Shown one piece after another: positions 1 through 7,373 of a DNA stretch of 11,654 nucleotides. Location of the stretch: assembly GCA_946611525.1 (NCBI GenBank), contig CAMODS010000029.1, forward strand, positions 1-11,654, in the 5' to 3' direction. Each line of letters begins with the position of its first letter. Position 1 is the first letter of the stretch. The notes beneath the pieces are model-generated. The model made no database searches, was not told the DNA's origin, and saw only the letters and a list, made by a program, of their open reading frames with translations. This DNA is from an uncultured Lachnospiraceae bacterium (GTDB lineage Bacteria; Bacillota; Clostridia; Lachnospirales; Lachnospiraceae). A program made the translations under genes and the position numbers.

Positions 1-1593
1 GCAGGATGAAGCTCTTTGAGAGATGATGATCACCGCCGGATGCCATGGAAGAGAAAAAATATTATCCAAAAGCCGGCGCTCCGTCCCCAGATCTAAAGCA
101 CTGCTGCTGTCATCCAAAATCAGCACCTTTGAGCGGTTCATAAGGGCTCGTGCTATGGTAAGCCTCTGCCTCTGTCCACCGGAGAAATTTGTACCACCTC
201 TTAATACCGCCTCATCCAGCCCCTTTGGCTTCGCGTACACAAAGTCAGAAGCACATGCCAACTCCAGCGCATTTTTTATATCCTCCTCCGTGGCATCCTT
301 ATTTGCCATTAAAAGGTTTGACCTTATGGTACCGGAAAAAAGATCTGCATGCTGGGGCACCATGGCAATTGTCTTTGCCATACTGCTGTCACTGTAGCCT
401 TTCACGTCACAGCCTGCTATGGTGATCTCTCCGGAGTCCGCATCAAAAAGATGTCTTATCAGTGATATGATCGTCGATTTTCCCGAACCGGTGGAGCCCA
501 CCACCCCAAGGGTGCCTCCATAGGCAAGGGAAAAGCCCACCTTCTCTATGGCAGCCTCGCTGTCACCGGGATAGGTAAAGCTCACATCTGAAAACCTTAT
601 CGCGTCTTTGTCATTATCCTTTGAAGCCACAGCGGCAAACTCCCTGGTCTCCGGCTCCACTGCCATCACAGCCTCTATCCTTCCCACCGAAGCAAAAGCC
701 CTGGTCAAAAGGAGGATAAAGTTCGCCAATTTTAAAAGCTCCACTAAAATCTGTGACATGTAGTTGGCCAGCGCCACCACATCACCCTGGGAAAGCCGCC
801 CGGTGTCCACCCTGTCATGGGCATACCACAAAAGCACCACCAGTCCAAGGTTTACAATAAGGTAGGTCAAAGGATTGCTCCAGGCGGAGATCCGCCCTGC
901 TCCTATCTGGGCCTCATACATATCCTCTGTCTTTTTATCAAAGTCTTCATTCTCACTTTTTTGCCTCCCGAATGCCCTTATGACCCTGACACCGTCTATA
1001 TTTTCCCCCACCAAAAGCAGGAGGCCCTCCAGTTTTTTGGCTATGGCCAAAAACCGGGGCAGAGTAGATCGCATGATCAGCCAAACCACAAGGGTCAACC
1101 CTCCTATCACTCCCAAAAATATAAGGGACGAATGCGGATCCACAATAAAGGCCATAATAAGTGCGCCAAATACAATAAAAGGAGAACGCAAAAAAAGGCG
1201 CAAAAACATATTGATCCCGTTTTGCACCTGCAAAAGATCCGATGTCAGCCGGGTAACCATCACCGAGGCTCCCTGTTTCTCCATGACCTCCGGGCTGAAG
1301 GAAGCAATATGGTAAAAGAGATCACGCCTCATGGCGGATGCGGAAAACACCGCAGCCCGGGCCGCATAATACTGGGCCGTGATGGCCATCACCAGTCCCG
1401 TTACCGCCACTGCCACCAAAAGTCCACAGGAGCGCATGACATAACCTTTGTCACCACCTGCGATACCCACATCTATCAGATCCTTGACAACAAGAGGCAC
1501 CAACAGTTCAAAAATTGCCTCAAGCATTTTGAAAAGTGGTGCCAGTATACTCTCTTTTTTATAATCTTTAAGATATTTTAATACAAAGCTCAT
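1..1593 (-). CDS. Heterodimeric ABC exporter half, degenerate-site subunit (3' end cut off)
   Basis: This is a half-size ABC exporter: one membrane domain fused to one ATPase domain. The frame is open for 531 codons and runs off the left edge. Hydrophobic stretches near residues 15-40, 54-75, 131-152, 156-174, 240-258 and 272-297 fit a six-helix type I exporter domain. The ATPase domain shows an aromatic A-loop Tyr341, Walker A at 366-374 (GSTGSGKST), Q-loop Gln414, signature FSGGQ at 470-474 and Walker B ending at Asp494. Asp495 replaces the catalytic Glu and Gln526 replaces the H-loop His. In TM287/TM288- and BmrC/BmrD-type pairs this combination marks the subunit with the non-hydrolysing site, so a canonical partner is expected just beyond the left edge. 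ATG 1593 is chosen because an in-frame TAG lies two codons upstream; the N-terminus (FVLKYLKDYKKE) is typical. No good Shine-Dalgarno is visible. It lies 21 bp after the prsA-like gene. The substrate is unknown. Confidence 0.93.
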   Translation of the reverse strand, partial: MSFVLKYLKDYKKESILAPLFKMLEAIFELLVPLVVKDLIDVGIAGGDKGYVMRSCGLLVAVAVTGLVMAITAQYYAARAAVFSASAMRRDLFYHIASFSPEVMEKQGASVMVTRLTSDLLQVQNGINMFLRLFLRSPFIVFGALIMAFIVDPHSSLIFLGVIGGLTLVVWLIMRSTLPRFLAIAKKLEGLLLLVGENIDGVRVIRAFGRQKSENEDFDKKTEDMYEAQIGAGRISAWSNPLTYLIVNLGLVVLLWYAHDRVDTGRLSQGDVVALANYMSQILVELLKLANFILLLTRAFASVGRIEAVMAVEPETREFAAVASKDNDKDAIRFSDVSFTYPGDSEAAIEKVGFSLAYGGTLGVVGSTGSGKSTIISLIRHLFDADSGEITIAGCDVKGYSDSSMAKTIAMVPQHADLFSGTIRSNLLMANKDATEEDIKNALELACASDFVYAKPKGLDEAVLRGGTNFSGGQRQRLTIARALMNRSKVLILDDSSSALDLGTERRLLDNIFSLPWHPAVIIISQRASSC

Positions 1594-1614
1594 AAACTAA
1601 GTCGGGGCCAAGGC

Positions 1615-2754
1615 CTACTCGTTGAGATCAACCTCTTGTCCATCCAAAACCTCATCCGTAACATCGGTCTCATCAGAAACCTCGGGAGCTCCGTTTGAGA
1701 ATCTCTCTTCAAACTTAACCTTTTCCCAGTTGGCATCATCTACAGTAAAGGTGATCTTTGCCTTATAGCCTTCAAGTATGTCCTCATAGTACTTGGTCAC
1801 CTTTTCATTCTTAAGCTCTTCCTTTCTGGAAGCTGTAGCATCCTTATCAAGCTTCTTGTCAAGGCGGATGACATAGTATCCGTCATCAGTTGTAATGACA
1901 TCTGACATCTCGCCCTCTTTTAAAGACTTGGCAGTCTTTATAACTTCCTCTGGCATGCCGGTCACATCCGCAGGGTCGTCATCAGGATTGAAGCTGAAGG
2001 TCTGTGCCTCCTCTTCAACAGCGATATCGGCTGCATTGAAGTCTGCTGCCTTGGCTGCCTTTTTTGCATCAGCTAATGCCTTTTCATTGGCATCTGCCTG
2101 CTCAGAAGTCTCACCGTTTTGGTCTGCATCTATAACATCCTGCACGGCATCAGCAACATTCTCGGCAGCACTTTCGGTCTCTGTGGCAAAAAACAGATAT
2201 GAGATGGTGGACTGCTTGGCCTCATCGTCTGTAACCTCGACCTTGCCCTCACCCTCTTTTCTGATAGCCGCCTCCATGCGCATGGCATAGGTACGATCAG
2301 TAAGAAGCTGCTTCAGATATTCCTCGGTGGCGCCGATCTGCTCCACAGCCGCACCGGAATTGGCCTCCATAAAGGACTTGGCAGCTTCATCTATTGCCTT
2401 TTTATCATCATCGGAAAGACTTACACCATAATCCTCTGCATGAAGTGTCTCCACATACCAGTTCTCCAGCTCCTCGATAACTGAGTCTTTGGTCTCATCC
2501 TCCATGGTCTTGCCGTTGCCCATCATATCCTGACTCCACATGTCATCTCCCATGTAGCTGCCATAATACACATCATAAAGTGCCTGGTTGTAGCGGGCTA
2601 CGAAATTGGCATAGCCCAAGGTTATGGTATCTGTCTGGTCTCCGTTTTTAACAGTGATCAGTGTAGCTGATGTATTGATCTTGCCGCAGCCGGTAAAAAG
2701 CATAGAGCCGGCCAGCGCAACTGCAAAAAGCTTAGTAAATCTCTTAAGTGACAT
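1615..2754 (-). CDS. PrsA/SurA-like foldase lipoprotein with a parvulin-like domain
   Basis: This is probably a membrane-anchored chaperone acting on the outer face of the cytoplasmic membrane on newly exported proteins. The 379-residue protein opens with a basic N-terminus, a hydrophobic stretch (residues 9-20) and a lipobox LFTGC, giving lipidation at Cys23. Residues about 45-165 form a helical SurA/PrsA-type N-terminal region, and about 183-320 resemble a rotamase (parvulin) domain. Residues 192-250 are an Ala/Asp/Glu-rich insertion, and the C-terminal tail from about 355 is acidic. The parvulin landmarks 'SHILV' and 'GYHII' read SYLFF (184-188) and GYYVI (292-296), so both usual histidines appear as tyrosines; enzyme activity may be lost. 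A good Shine-Dalgarno (GGGAGGA, 2764-2770) lies 9 bp before ATG 2754. It has its own promoter and is followed by the ABC exporter gene. The family call is by domain pattern; the exact substrate is unknown. Confidence 0.8.
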   Translation of the reverse strand: MSLKRFTKLFAVALAGSMLFTGCGKINTSATLITVKNGDQTDTITLGYANFVARYNQALYDVYYGSYMGDDMWSQDMMGNGKTMEDETKDSVIEELENWYVETLHAEDYGVSLSDDDKKAIDEAAKSFMEANSGAAVEQIGATEEYLKQLLTDRTYAMRMEAAIRKEGEGKVEVTDDEAKQSTISYLFFATETESAAENVADAVQDVIDADQNGETSEQADANEKALADAKKAAKAADFNAADIAVEEEAQTFSFNPDDDPADVTGMPEEVIKTAKSLKEGEMSDVITTDDGYYVIRLDKKLDKDATASRKEELKNEKVTKYYEDILEGYKAKITFTVDDANWEKVKFEERFSNGAPEVSDETDVTDEVLDGQEVDLNE

Positions 2755-2763
2755 CTTGATCGT

Positions 2764-2770
2764 TCCTCCC
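2764..2770 (-). promoter_or_regulatory. Ribosome binding site of the prsA-like gene
   Basis: GGGAGGA on the minus strand, 9 bp before ATG 2754, is a strong Shine-Dalgarno and confirms that start. Confidence 0.8.
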
Positions 2771-2781
2771 TAACAATTCAC

Positions 2782-2803
2782 TGTGGTCATCCTTCTGACC
2801 ACA
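2782..2803 (-). promoter_or_regulatory. Perfect 8-bp stem-loop at the predicted 5' end of the prsA-like mRNA
   Basis: The arms 2782-2789 and 2796-2803 (TGTGGTCA / TGACCACA) pair perfectly around a 6-base loop. The structure starts about five bases after the predicted transcription start of the prsA-like gene. No T-run follows it, so it is a poor candidate for an mfd terminator. A 5'-terminal mRNA-protecting hairpin or a protein-binding operator are both possible; the choice between them is inference. Confidence 0.55.
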
Positions 2804-2814
2804 TAAGCTTACAT

Positions 2815-2843
2815 ATTATACACTTTTAGTCATCGTTCCACAA
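2815..2843 (-). promoter_or_regulatory. Candidate sigma-A promoter for prsA-like and ABC genes
   Basis: The -10 hexamer TATAAT (2815-2820) is a perfect consensus match. The -35 hexamer TTGTGG (2838-2843) matches only at TTG, with the ideal 17-bp spacing. The -35 lies inside the last codons of mfd. The predicted start of transcription is near 2808, giving a leader of about 55 bases. It would let the lipoprotein and exporter be made independently of mfd. Confidence 0.6.
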
Positions 2844-5800
2844 GTCTTTCATTTAAAAATCCGACAAAACCAAGTATATAGTCCAGTCTTCCCGTCTTTT
2901 TCACCTGATTGTTTTTATCGAAAAATATCCTAAAATAGGGCGCCTGGGGATCATACTGGAATTCAGCCAGGGGCGAAAAAGCCTCAAGAACCTCCGGTAT
3001 CCGCTCAGCAAAAAGCCGGGCGTGAGGCACCAGTGTAAGCGTCACCGTATCGCCCCTCTCCCTTATCTCCGAAAGATAGGCCCTGTGTGCCTCATACCTT
3101 AGGCGCGATACCATAAGCAGGTTTTCAACGGATCTGGGAGGATCTCCAAAGCGGTCTATGAGCTCATCCGTCATCTCGGATCTCTCCTCCTCAGTCTCGA
3201 TCCCGGAGATGCGCTTGTAGATATCAAGCTTCACCTCCTCACCTGTGATATATCCCTCAGGTATAAATGCATCTATATCCATATCCACCGTGGTAGTGTA
3301 AGACTCCTCGTCTGTATCTCCCTTTTCACGGGCCACTGCCTCAGACAAGAGCTTACAGTAGAGATCGTAACCCACGGCATCCATATGTCCGCTCTGCTCT
3401 TCTCCCAAAAGGTTTCCTGCGCCACGGATCTCTAAGTCCCTCATGGCAATCTTAAAACCGCTTCCCAGATCCGTAAACTCCCTGATGGCGGAAAGCCTCT
3501 TTTGGGCCACCTCTTTTAGGATCTTGTCCCTCTTGTACATCAAAAATGCATATGCCGATCTGTTGCTGCGGCCCACCCTGCCCCTCAGCTGATAGAGCTG
3601 GGACAGGCCGAACTTGTCAGCATCATGGATGATAATGGTATTAACATTTGAGATGTCCAGACCTATCTCGATGATGGTGGTGGTAACCAGCACATCTATC
3701 TCCTGGTTCAAAAAGTCCTTCATTATATCTTCAAGCTTGTTTTCCGACATCCTGCCATGGGCGTAAGCCACCGTGGCATCGGGAACGAGCTTTTGTATAC
3801 GGGATGCCATATCCGCAATGGACCGGATGGAGTTTATCACATAGTACACCTGTCCGCCTCTGGCCAGTTCACGCTCTATAGCCTCCCTCACCATCTCCTC
3901 ATTTTGTTCAAACACAAAGGTCTGTATGGGCATCCTGTCCTGCGGTGCCTCATCCAACACACTCATGTCCCTGATACCGATAAGGCTCATATGAAGCGTC
4001 CTGGGAATGGGAGTGGCAGAAAGCGACAACACGTCCACCGTCTTTTTCATCTGCTTTATCTTTTCCTTATGAGTCACTCCAAATCTCTGCTCCTCATCTA
4101 TGATAAGAAGCCCCAGATCCTTATAGGCCACATCTTTTGAAAGTACACGATGGGTGCCTATCACTACATCCACCTCGCCTTTTTTAAGCTTCTTTACCGT
4201 TTCGTTATTTTCCTTTGCGCTGCGGAATCTGGACAGCATCTCCACTGAAACCGGATAATCCTTCATCCGTTGAGAAAAAGTGGCATAATGCTGCTGCGCC
4301 AAAATGGTGGTAGGGCACAGATACACCACCTGCTTGCCCTCCTGAACAGCTTTAAAGGCCGCCCGAAGCGCTATCTCAGTCTTTCCATAGCCCACGTCTC
4401 CGCAGATGAGGCGGTCCATGATCCTGTCGGATTCCATGTCACGCTTTACATCATCTATGGCAGTCATCTGGCCCTCCGTCTCCTCATAGGGAAAGGCCTC
4501 CTCAAACTCCTGCTGCCAGACGGTATCCTTACCATATACATAACCCTTGGCCTGCTGCCTTAGGGCATAGAGATCCACCAGCTCCTTTGCCACCACGCCC
4601 ACTGCGGACTTTACTTTTGACTTGGTGCTGGTCCACTCGCTGCTACCCAGGGAAGAAAGCTTTGGCTTCCTGCCGCCCACCGTGCCATATTTTGAAAGCA
4701 CATCCAGCGCCGTGGCGGGTATGTAGAGATTCTCCCCCTTGGCATACTGGATCTTCAGGTAATCCTTTCGGGTGCCTACCACCTCACGTTCCTCGATTCC
4801 CTGATAGATGCCGAGACCGTAGTTCTCATGCACCACATAGTCTCCCACCGACAGATCTCGGAAGGCTGTAATGGCCGACTCACCCCGGTATCTTTTTTTT
4901 CGCTTTTTCCTTTTGGCTCCAAAAATATCCGCCTCTGAGATCGCCGCAAAGCTGCTGTCAGGAAGCACATAGCCGTGACGGATGGGAGCGGCCGTCACCA
5001 TCACCACACCGGCAGCCAGTTTTTCGTCGTAAGCCTCTGAGTAAAATGCCTCCACGCCCTCGTCCCTTAAGCTGTCAGCCAGCCTCTCGCCGCGGCTCTT
5101 TGACGAGGATAAAAGCATGATCCTGTATTTTTGTCTGTGATATACCGAGATCTCCTTTATAAGGAGCTTGATATTGTTCTGATATGCCGTCACAGGCGAG
5201 CTGTGCAGATAAAAGTGCGCCGCCGGCTTTATGGGGCCACGGGCAGAATCTATCCCGGACAAAAGTACAGCCGGATGGGAGGCGATATTTGCAGCCACCT
5301 CCTCCACGGACAAAAGCATTCCGGCAGAAAGCGGAAGTGCGTCACCACGCTCTATCCTTTTTATCATGCTCTCCTTGAACTCGTCAAAAAGCACCTGCCC
5401 TCGGTCGTTAAGCCGTCCGGGCTCATCAATGATGATAAGGGCATTGTCCGGGATCTCGTCTAAAAGGCTGTAGGTCCTATCGCAAAAATACGGAAGGAGG
5501 CTCTGTGCCTTTTGAAAAAACAGGTCAGTCCCCACGGAGTCCTCAAGCTCAGAAACCATGGTCTTTAGACGAAAGGCTTCCTCGGTCTTCATCTCTTTGC
5601 GGTATTTCTCGTACAAAGGATCGGCGTCTTTTTTTACCCTGGCTATGCCCTCTGTGATCTCATCCTCGGATAGTATCAGCTCGCTGGCAGGGTAGATCCG
5701 GGTCTCCTCCAGGTTTTCAATGGATTTCTGTGAAAGTGCGTCAAAACTTCGGATGGAATCGATCTCATCTCCCCAGAACTCCACCCTCACCGGATACGGC

Positions 5801-6354
5801 TCCGTCATGGAGAAAATATCCAAAATTCCGCCCCGGAGGGCGAACTCTCCCGGCCCCTCCACCGTCTCGACGGACTCGTAGCCCATTTTGACCAGCTGCT
5901 TTATAATGGTTTTCGGGGCTGCCGTCATACCGCTTTCAATATGGATGGTATTCTCCAGAAAATCCCTGGCATCCGGAAACCTGTTGTGCAGGGCATCCAC
6001 GGAAGTAAAGACCGTAAGGCGGTCCTTTTCCATCAACCCCCTAAGCGACTCCATCCTCTCCCGGTCTATGGCATTGCCCCTGATATCCGACTGGTAAAAC
6101 AGGATATCCTTTGCAGGAAAAAAGCAGGCGTCCTCGTCAAAAAAGAGGTACTCCTGCATCAGTTCCCTGGCAGCGTCCTCGGTGGACGCCACATATACCG
6201 TATAGTCAAAGCTCCCGGTCAGAGCATACAAAAGAGCGGACTTGGCGCCGTCCACACAACCGGTCAGTCCGTATATCTTTTTCTTTTCCGTAAGGCCCCT
6301 TACCAGGGTCCCTATCTCATCAAGGGATAAAAAAGGCTCGCAAAAAGCTTTCAT
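2830..6354 (-). CDS. mfd: Mfd, transcription-repair coupling factor
   Basis: Mfd is a DNA translocase that recognises RNA polymerase stalled at lesions, pushes it off, and recruits UvrA for nucleotide excision repair. At 1174 residues it has normal family length. A UvrB-like N-terminal module covers roughly residues 1-340, with a vestigial P-loop around 30-40. The RNA-polymerase-interacting (CarD-like) domain begins near Val503 (VGDYVVHENYGLG). The translocase core follows, with Walker A GDVGYGKT (652-659, Lys658), DEEQ box (753-756), SATPIPRT (779-786) and motif VI QLRGRVGR from Gln922. The C-terminal TRCF domain follows at about 1020-1130. ATG 6354 lies 1 bp after the pth TGA, so translation is probably coupled, with a weak GGAAAG ribosome site inside the pth tail. 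The pth-mfd adjacency matches other Firmicutes. The gene appears complete. Confidence 0.98.
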   Translation of the reverse strand: MKAFCEPFLSLDEIGTLVRGLTEKKKIYGLTGCVDGAKSALLYALTGSFDYTVYVASTEDAARELMQEYLFFDEDACFFPAKDILFYQSDIRGNAIDRERMESLRGLMEKDRLTVFTSVDALHNRFPDARDFLENTIHIESGMTAAPKTIIKQLVKMGYESVETVEGPGEFALRGGILDIFSMTEPYPVRVEFWGDEIDSIRSFDALSQKSIENLEETRIYPASELILSEDEITEGIARVKKDADPLYEKYRKEMKTEEAFRLKTMVSELEDSVGTDLFFQKAQSLLPYFCDRTYSLLDEIPDNALIIIDEPGRLNDRGQVLFDEFKESMIKRIERGDALPLSAGMLLSVEEVAANIASHPAVLLSGIDSARGPIKPAAHFYLHSSPVTAYQNNIKLLIKEISVYHRQKYRIMLLSSSKSRGERLADSLRDEGVEAFYSEAYDEKLAAGVVMVTAAPIRHGYVLPDSSFAAISEADIFGAKRKKRKKRYRGESAITAFRDLSVGDYVVHENYGLGIYQGIEEREVVGTRKDYLKIQYAKGENLYIPATALDVLSKYGTVGGRKPKLSSLGSSEWTSTKSKVKSAVGVVAKELVDLYALRQQAKGYVYGKDTVWQQEFEEAFPYEETEGQMTAIDDVKRDMESDRIMDRLICGDVGYGKTEIALRAAFKAVQEGKQVVYLCPTTILAQQHYATFSQRMKDYPVSVEMLSRFRSAKENNETVKKLKKGEVDVVIGTHRVLSKDVAYKDLGLLIIDEEQRFGVTHKEKIKQMKKTVDVLSLSATPIPRTLHMSLIGIRDMSVLDEAPQDRMPIQTFVFEQNEEMVREAIERELARGGQVYYVINSIRSIADMASRIQKLVPDATVAYAHGRMSENKLEDIMKDFLNQEIDVLVTTTIIEIGLDISNVNTIIIHDADKFGLSQLYQLRGRVGRSNRSAYAFLMYKRDKILKEVAQKRLSAIREFTDLGSGFKIAMRDLEIRGAGNLLGEEQSGHMDAVGYDLYCKLLSEAVAREKGDTDEESYTTTVDMDIDAFIPEGYITGEEVKLDIYKRISGIETEEERSEMTDELIDRFGDPPRSVENLLMVSRLRYEAHRAYLSEIRERGDTVTLTLVPHARLFAERIPEVLEAFSPLAEFQYDPQAPYFRIFFDKNNQVKKTGRLDYILGFVGFLNERLVER

Positions 6355-6355
6355 A

Positions 6356-6922
6356 TCATTTCTTTCCGTTGTATTTGTTCATGGCGTTATCTATCCCGCC
6401 ACTTACCATAAGTCCTATGACATCCGGCACCTTAAGCACCGTCTCAGTCACCTTTTTTTTATCCTCTCCCCGCAAGTGTCCCAGCACGTGTCCTACCATG
6501 TCCACACCCGGAGGCAATTTGCCCACGCCTATCCTGACTCTGGGAAAGCCCTCGGTGCCAAGGCATGCAATAAGGCTTTTTAGTCCGTTATGTCCTCCTG
6601 CTGAGCCGCTTCTTTTGATGCGAAGTCCTCCCGCATCCTGCATCACGTCATCCACCAGAACTATCACATTCTCCGGAGACACACCGTAGTAGGCTGCCAG
6701 TTCGCCCACCGCATCACCGCTTCTGTTCATATATGTCTGGGGCTTTACCAATAGCACCTTTTGGCCCTCTATGACGCCGCTGCCGGTCAGGGCCTTTTTT
6801 TCCTTTTTTTTGATCCTGATATTATATACCTTTGCCACCCGGTCCACAGCTTCAAAACCCGCATTATGACGGGTGTTTTTGTAGCGGAGTCCGGGATTGC
6901 CCAGTCCTGCTATGATATACAT
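6356..6922 (-). CDS. pth: Peptidyl-tRNA hydrolase
   Basis: Pth releases peptides from peptidyl-tRNAs that drop off the ribosome, recycling the tRNA in the cytoplasm. The 188-residue product has normal length. Catalytic and binding residues of the family are present: GLGNPG (6-11, Asn9), Tyr14, His19-Asn20, KPQTYMN (60-66, Met65 and Asn66), the VDD acidic pair (Asp91/Asp92) and GGHNGLKS (109-116, Asn112). I chose ATG 6922 because the family normally begins directly with 'MYIIAGLGNPG' and a GGAG lies 5 bp upstream. An upstream in-frame ATG at 6949 would add nine unrelated residues and begin almost inside the preceding terminator's T-run. The gene is 1 bp from mfd. No convincing promoter of its own is visible in the 104 bp after spoVG. 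Confidence 0.97.
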   Translation of the reverse strand: MYIIAGLGNPGLRYKNTRHNAGFEAVDRVAKVYNIRIKKKEKKALTGSGVIEGQKVLLVKPQTYMNRSGDAVGELAAYYGVSPENVIVLVDDVMQDAGGLRIKRSGSAGGHNGLKSLIACLGTEGFPRVRIGVGKLPPGVDMVGHVLGHLRGEDKKKVTETVLKVPDVIGLMVSGGIDNAMNKYNGKK

Positions 6923-6927
6923 ATGAT

Positions 6928-6931
6928 CTCC
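6928..6931 (-). promoter_or_regulatory. Ribosome binding site deciding the pth start
   Basis: GGAG on the minus strand, 5 bp before ATG 6922. It supports the shorter pth start over the upstream ATG at 6949, which has only the terminator T-run before it. Confidence 0.65.
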
Positions 6932-6949
6932 GTAAAAACACTGATACAC

Positions 6950-6982
6950 AAAAAACCCCGGGCCCCTCTCGTGGAGCCCGGG
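6950..6982 (-). terminator. Intrinsic terminator after spoVG
   Basis: On the minus strand a 10-bp GC-rich stem (arms 6973-6982 and 6957-6966, one G-U pair) closes a 6-base loop. One G and then six T residues (6955-6950) follow. This is a textbook Rho-independent terminator and should end most spoVG transcripts. It lies only 27 bp before the pth start codon. Confidence 0.9.
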
Positions 6983-6983
6983 C

Positions 6984-6998
6984 GCGCTAAGGAAGCGC
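6984..6998 (-). repeat. Small hairpin just before the spoVG terminator
   Basis: The arms 6984-6988 and 6994-6998 (GCGCT / AGCGC) form a 5-bp stem with a 5-base loop, 1 bp upstream of the main terminator stem in the direction of transcription. It may simply add structure to the spoVG 3' end. Confidence 0.4.
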
Positions 6999-7026
6999 TA
7001 TGCGAGGTTGAGACTATCAATGATAA

Positions 7027-7296
7027 TTATGCTTCAGCAGTCTCTATCTCATTATGATACTTGTCAAGTATCAATCTCTGCATTTCTTCCCTGGTTGTGG
7101 ACTTAATGGGATGAGCAATATCCTTGTACTCACCATCAGTAGTCTTGCGGCTGGGCATAGCGATGAACATGCCCTTGTCACCATCAATGATCTTGATATC
7201 ATGTACTACGAACTCGTCATCGATTGTGATTGAAGCTACTGCCTTAAGCTTACCTTCACGCTCTGTTTTTCTGATTCTGATGTCTGTAATTTGCAT
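7027..7296 (-). CDS. spoVG: SpoVG-family regulatory protein
   Basis: SpoVG is a small conserved nucleic-acid-binding regulator. In Bacillus it affects septation and spore cortex formation; in other Firmicutes it affects virulence and surface functions. The 89-residue protein matches the family from its first residue: MQITDIRIRK, then ASITIDDEFVVHDIKIIDG (21-39) and the hallmark GMFIAMPSRK (42-51), with HPI at 62-64. ATG 7296 is chosen because GGAGGG lies 8 bp upstream and the family begins 'MQITDI'. A TTG-initiated extension to 7356 would run across the promoter. The gene has its own sigma-A-type promoter and ends at a strong terminator, so it is probably a monocistronic, well-expressed transcript. 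Its targets here cannot be read from sequence, and its presence does not prove the organism sporulates. Confidence 0.97.
   Translation of the reverse strand: MQITDIRIRKTEREGKLKAVASITIDDEFVVHDIKIIDGDKGMFIAMPSRKTTDGEYKDIAHPIKSTTREEMQRLILDKYHNEIETAEA
7055..7073. repeat. Perfect 9-bp inverted repeat with 1-bp centre, inside spoVG
   Basis: TGATACTTG / CAAGTATCA arms flank a single central base within spoVG codons 75-81. The layout resembles an operator-type palindrome but lies inside coding sequence. It may be a coincidence of the encoded LDKY residues. Confidence 0.4.
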
Positions 7297-7304
7297 AACA
7301 TATT

Positions 7305-7310
7305 CCCTCC
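7305..7310 (-). promoter_or_regulatory. Ribosome binding site deciding the spoVG start
   Basis: GGAGGG on the minus strand, 8 bp before ATG 7296, is a strong Shine-Dalgarno and fixes the start of spoVG. Confidence 0.85.
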
Positions 7311-7327
7311 CGATTAAACTAACGCAA

Positions 7328-7356
7328 ATTATACAAAACCCTATTGCAATTTGCAA
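7328..7356 (-). promoter_or_regulatory. sigma-A promoter of spoVG
   Basis: The -10 TATAAT (7328-7333) is a perfect match. The -35 TTGCAA (7351-7356) has 17-bp spacing. The -35 hexamer is itself palindromic and repeated one base further downstream (TTGCAA at 7344-7349), which could be a binding site. The AT-rich tract 7357-7376, including the end of glgD, could act as an UP element. The predicted transcript start is near 7321, giving a short leader of about 25 bases. Confidence 0.8.
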
Positions 7357-7373
7357 GAAAAATTTAAAAAACT

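Noticed and set aside
817..1581. 254-codon open frame on the + strand
   Set aside because: It lies entirely opposite the intact ABC exporter gene, which has all expected motifs. The product is rich in His, Lys and Gln with no recognisable domain, and no ribosome site was seen.
1..1593. Possible broken ABC transporter gene at the left edge
   Set aside because: Reading codon by codon shows one continuous open frame of 531 codons; it is only cut by the window edge, not frameshifted.
2787..2804. Five-codon leader ORF (ATG TGG TCA GAA GGA TGA) before the prsA-like gene
   Set aside because: No ribosome site, very short, and its sequence is explained by the hairpin arm.
3757..4140. 127-codon + strand open frame opposite mfd
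   Set aside because: It is antisense to the conserved helicase motifs of mfd; its composition is explained by the opposite coding strand.
6923..6949. Upstream ATG giving pth nine extra residues
   Set aside because: It begins directly after the terminator T-run with no ribosome site, while ATG 6922 has GGAG and matches the family N-terminus.
7297..7356. TTG-initiated extension of spoVG
   Set aside because: It would translate the -35/-10 promoter region; the family starts at MQITDI with a strong ribosome site.
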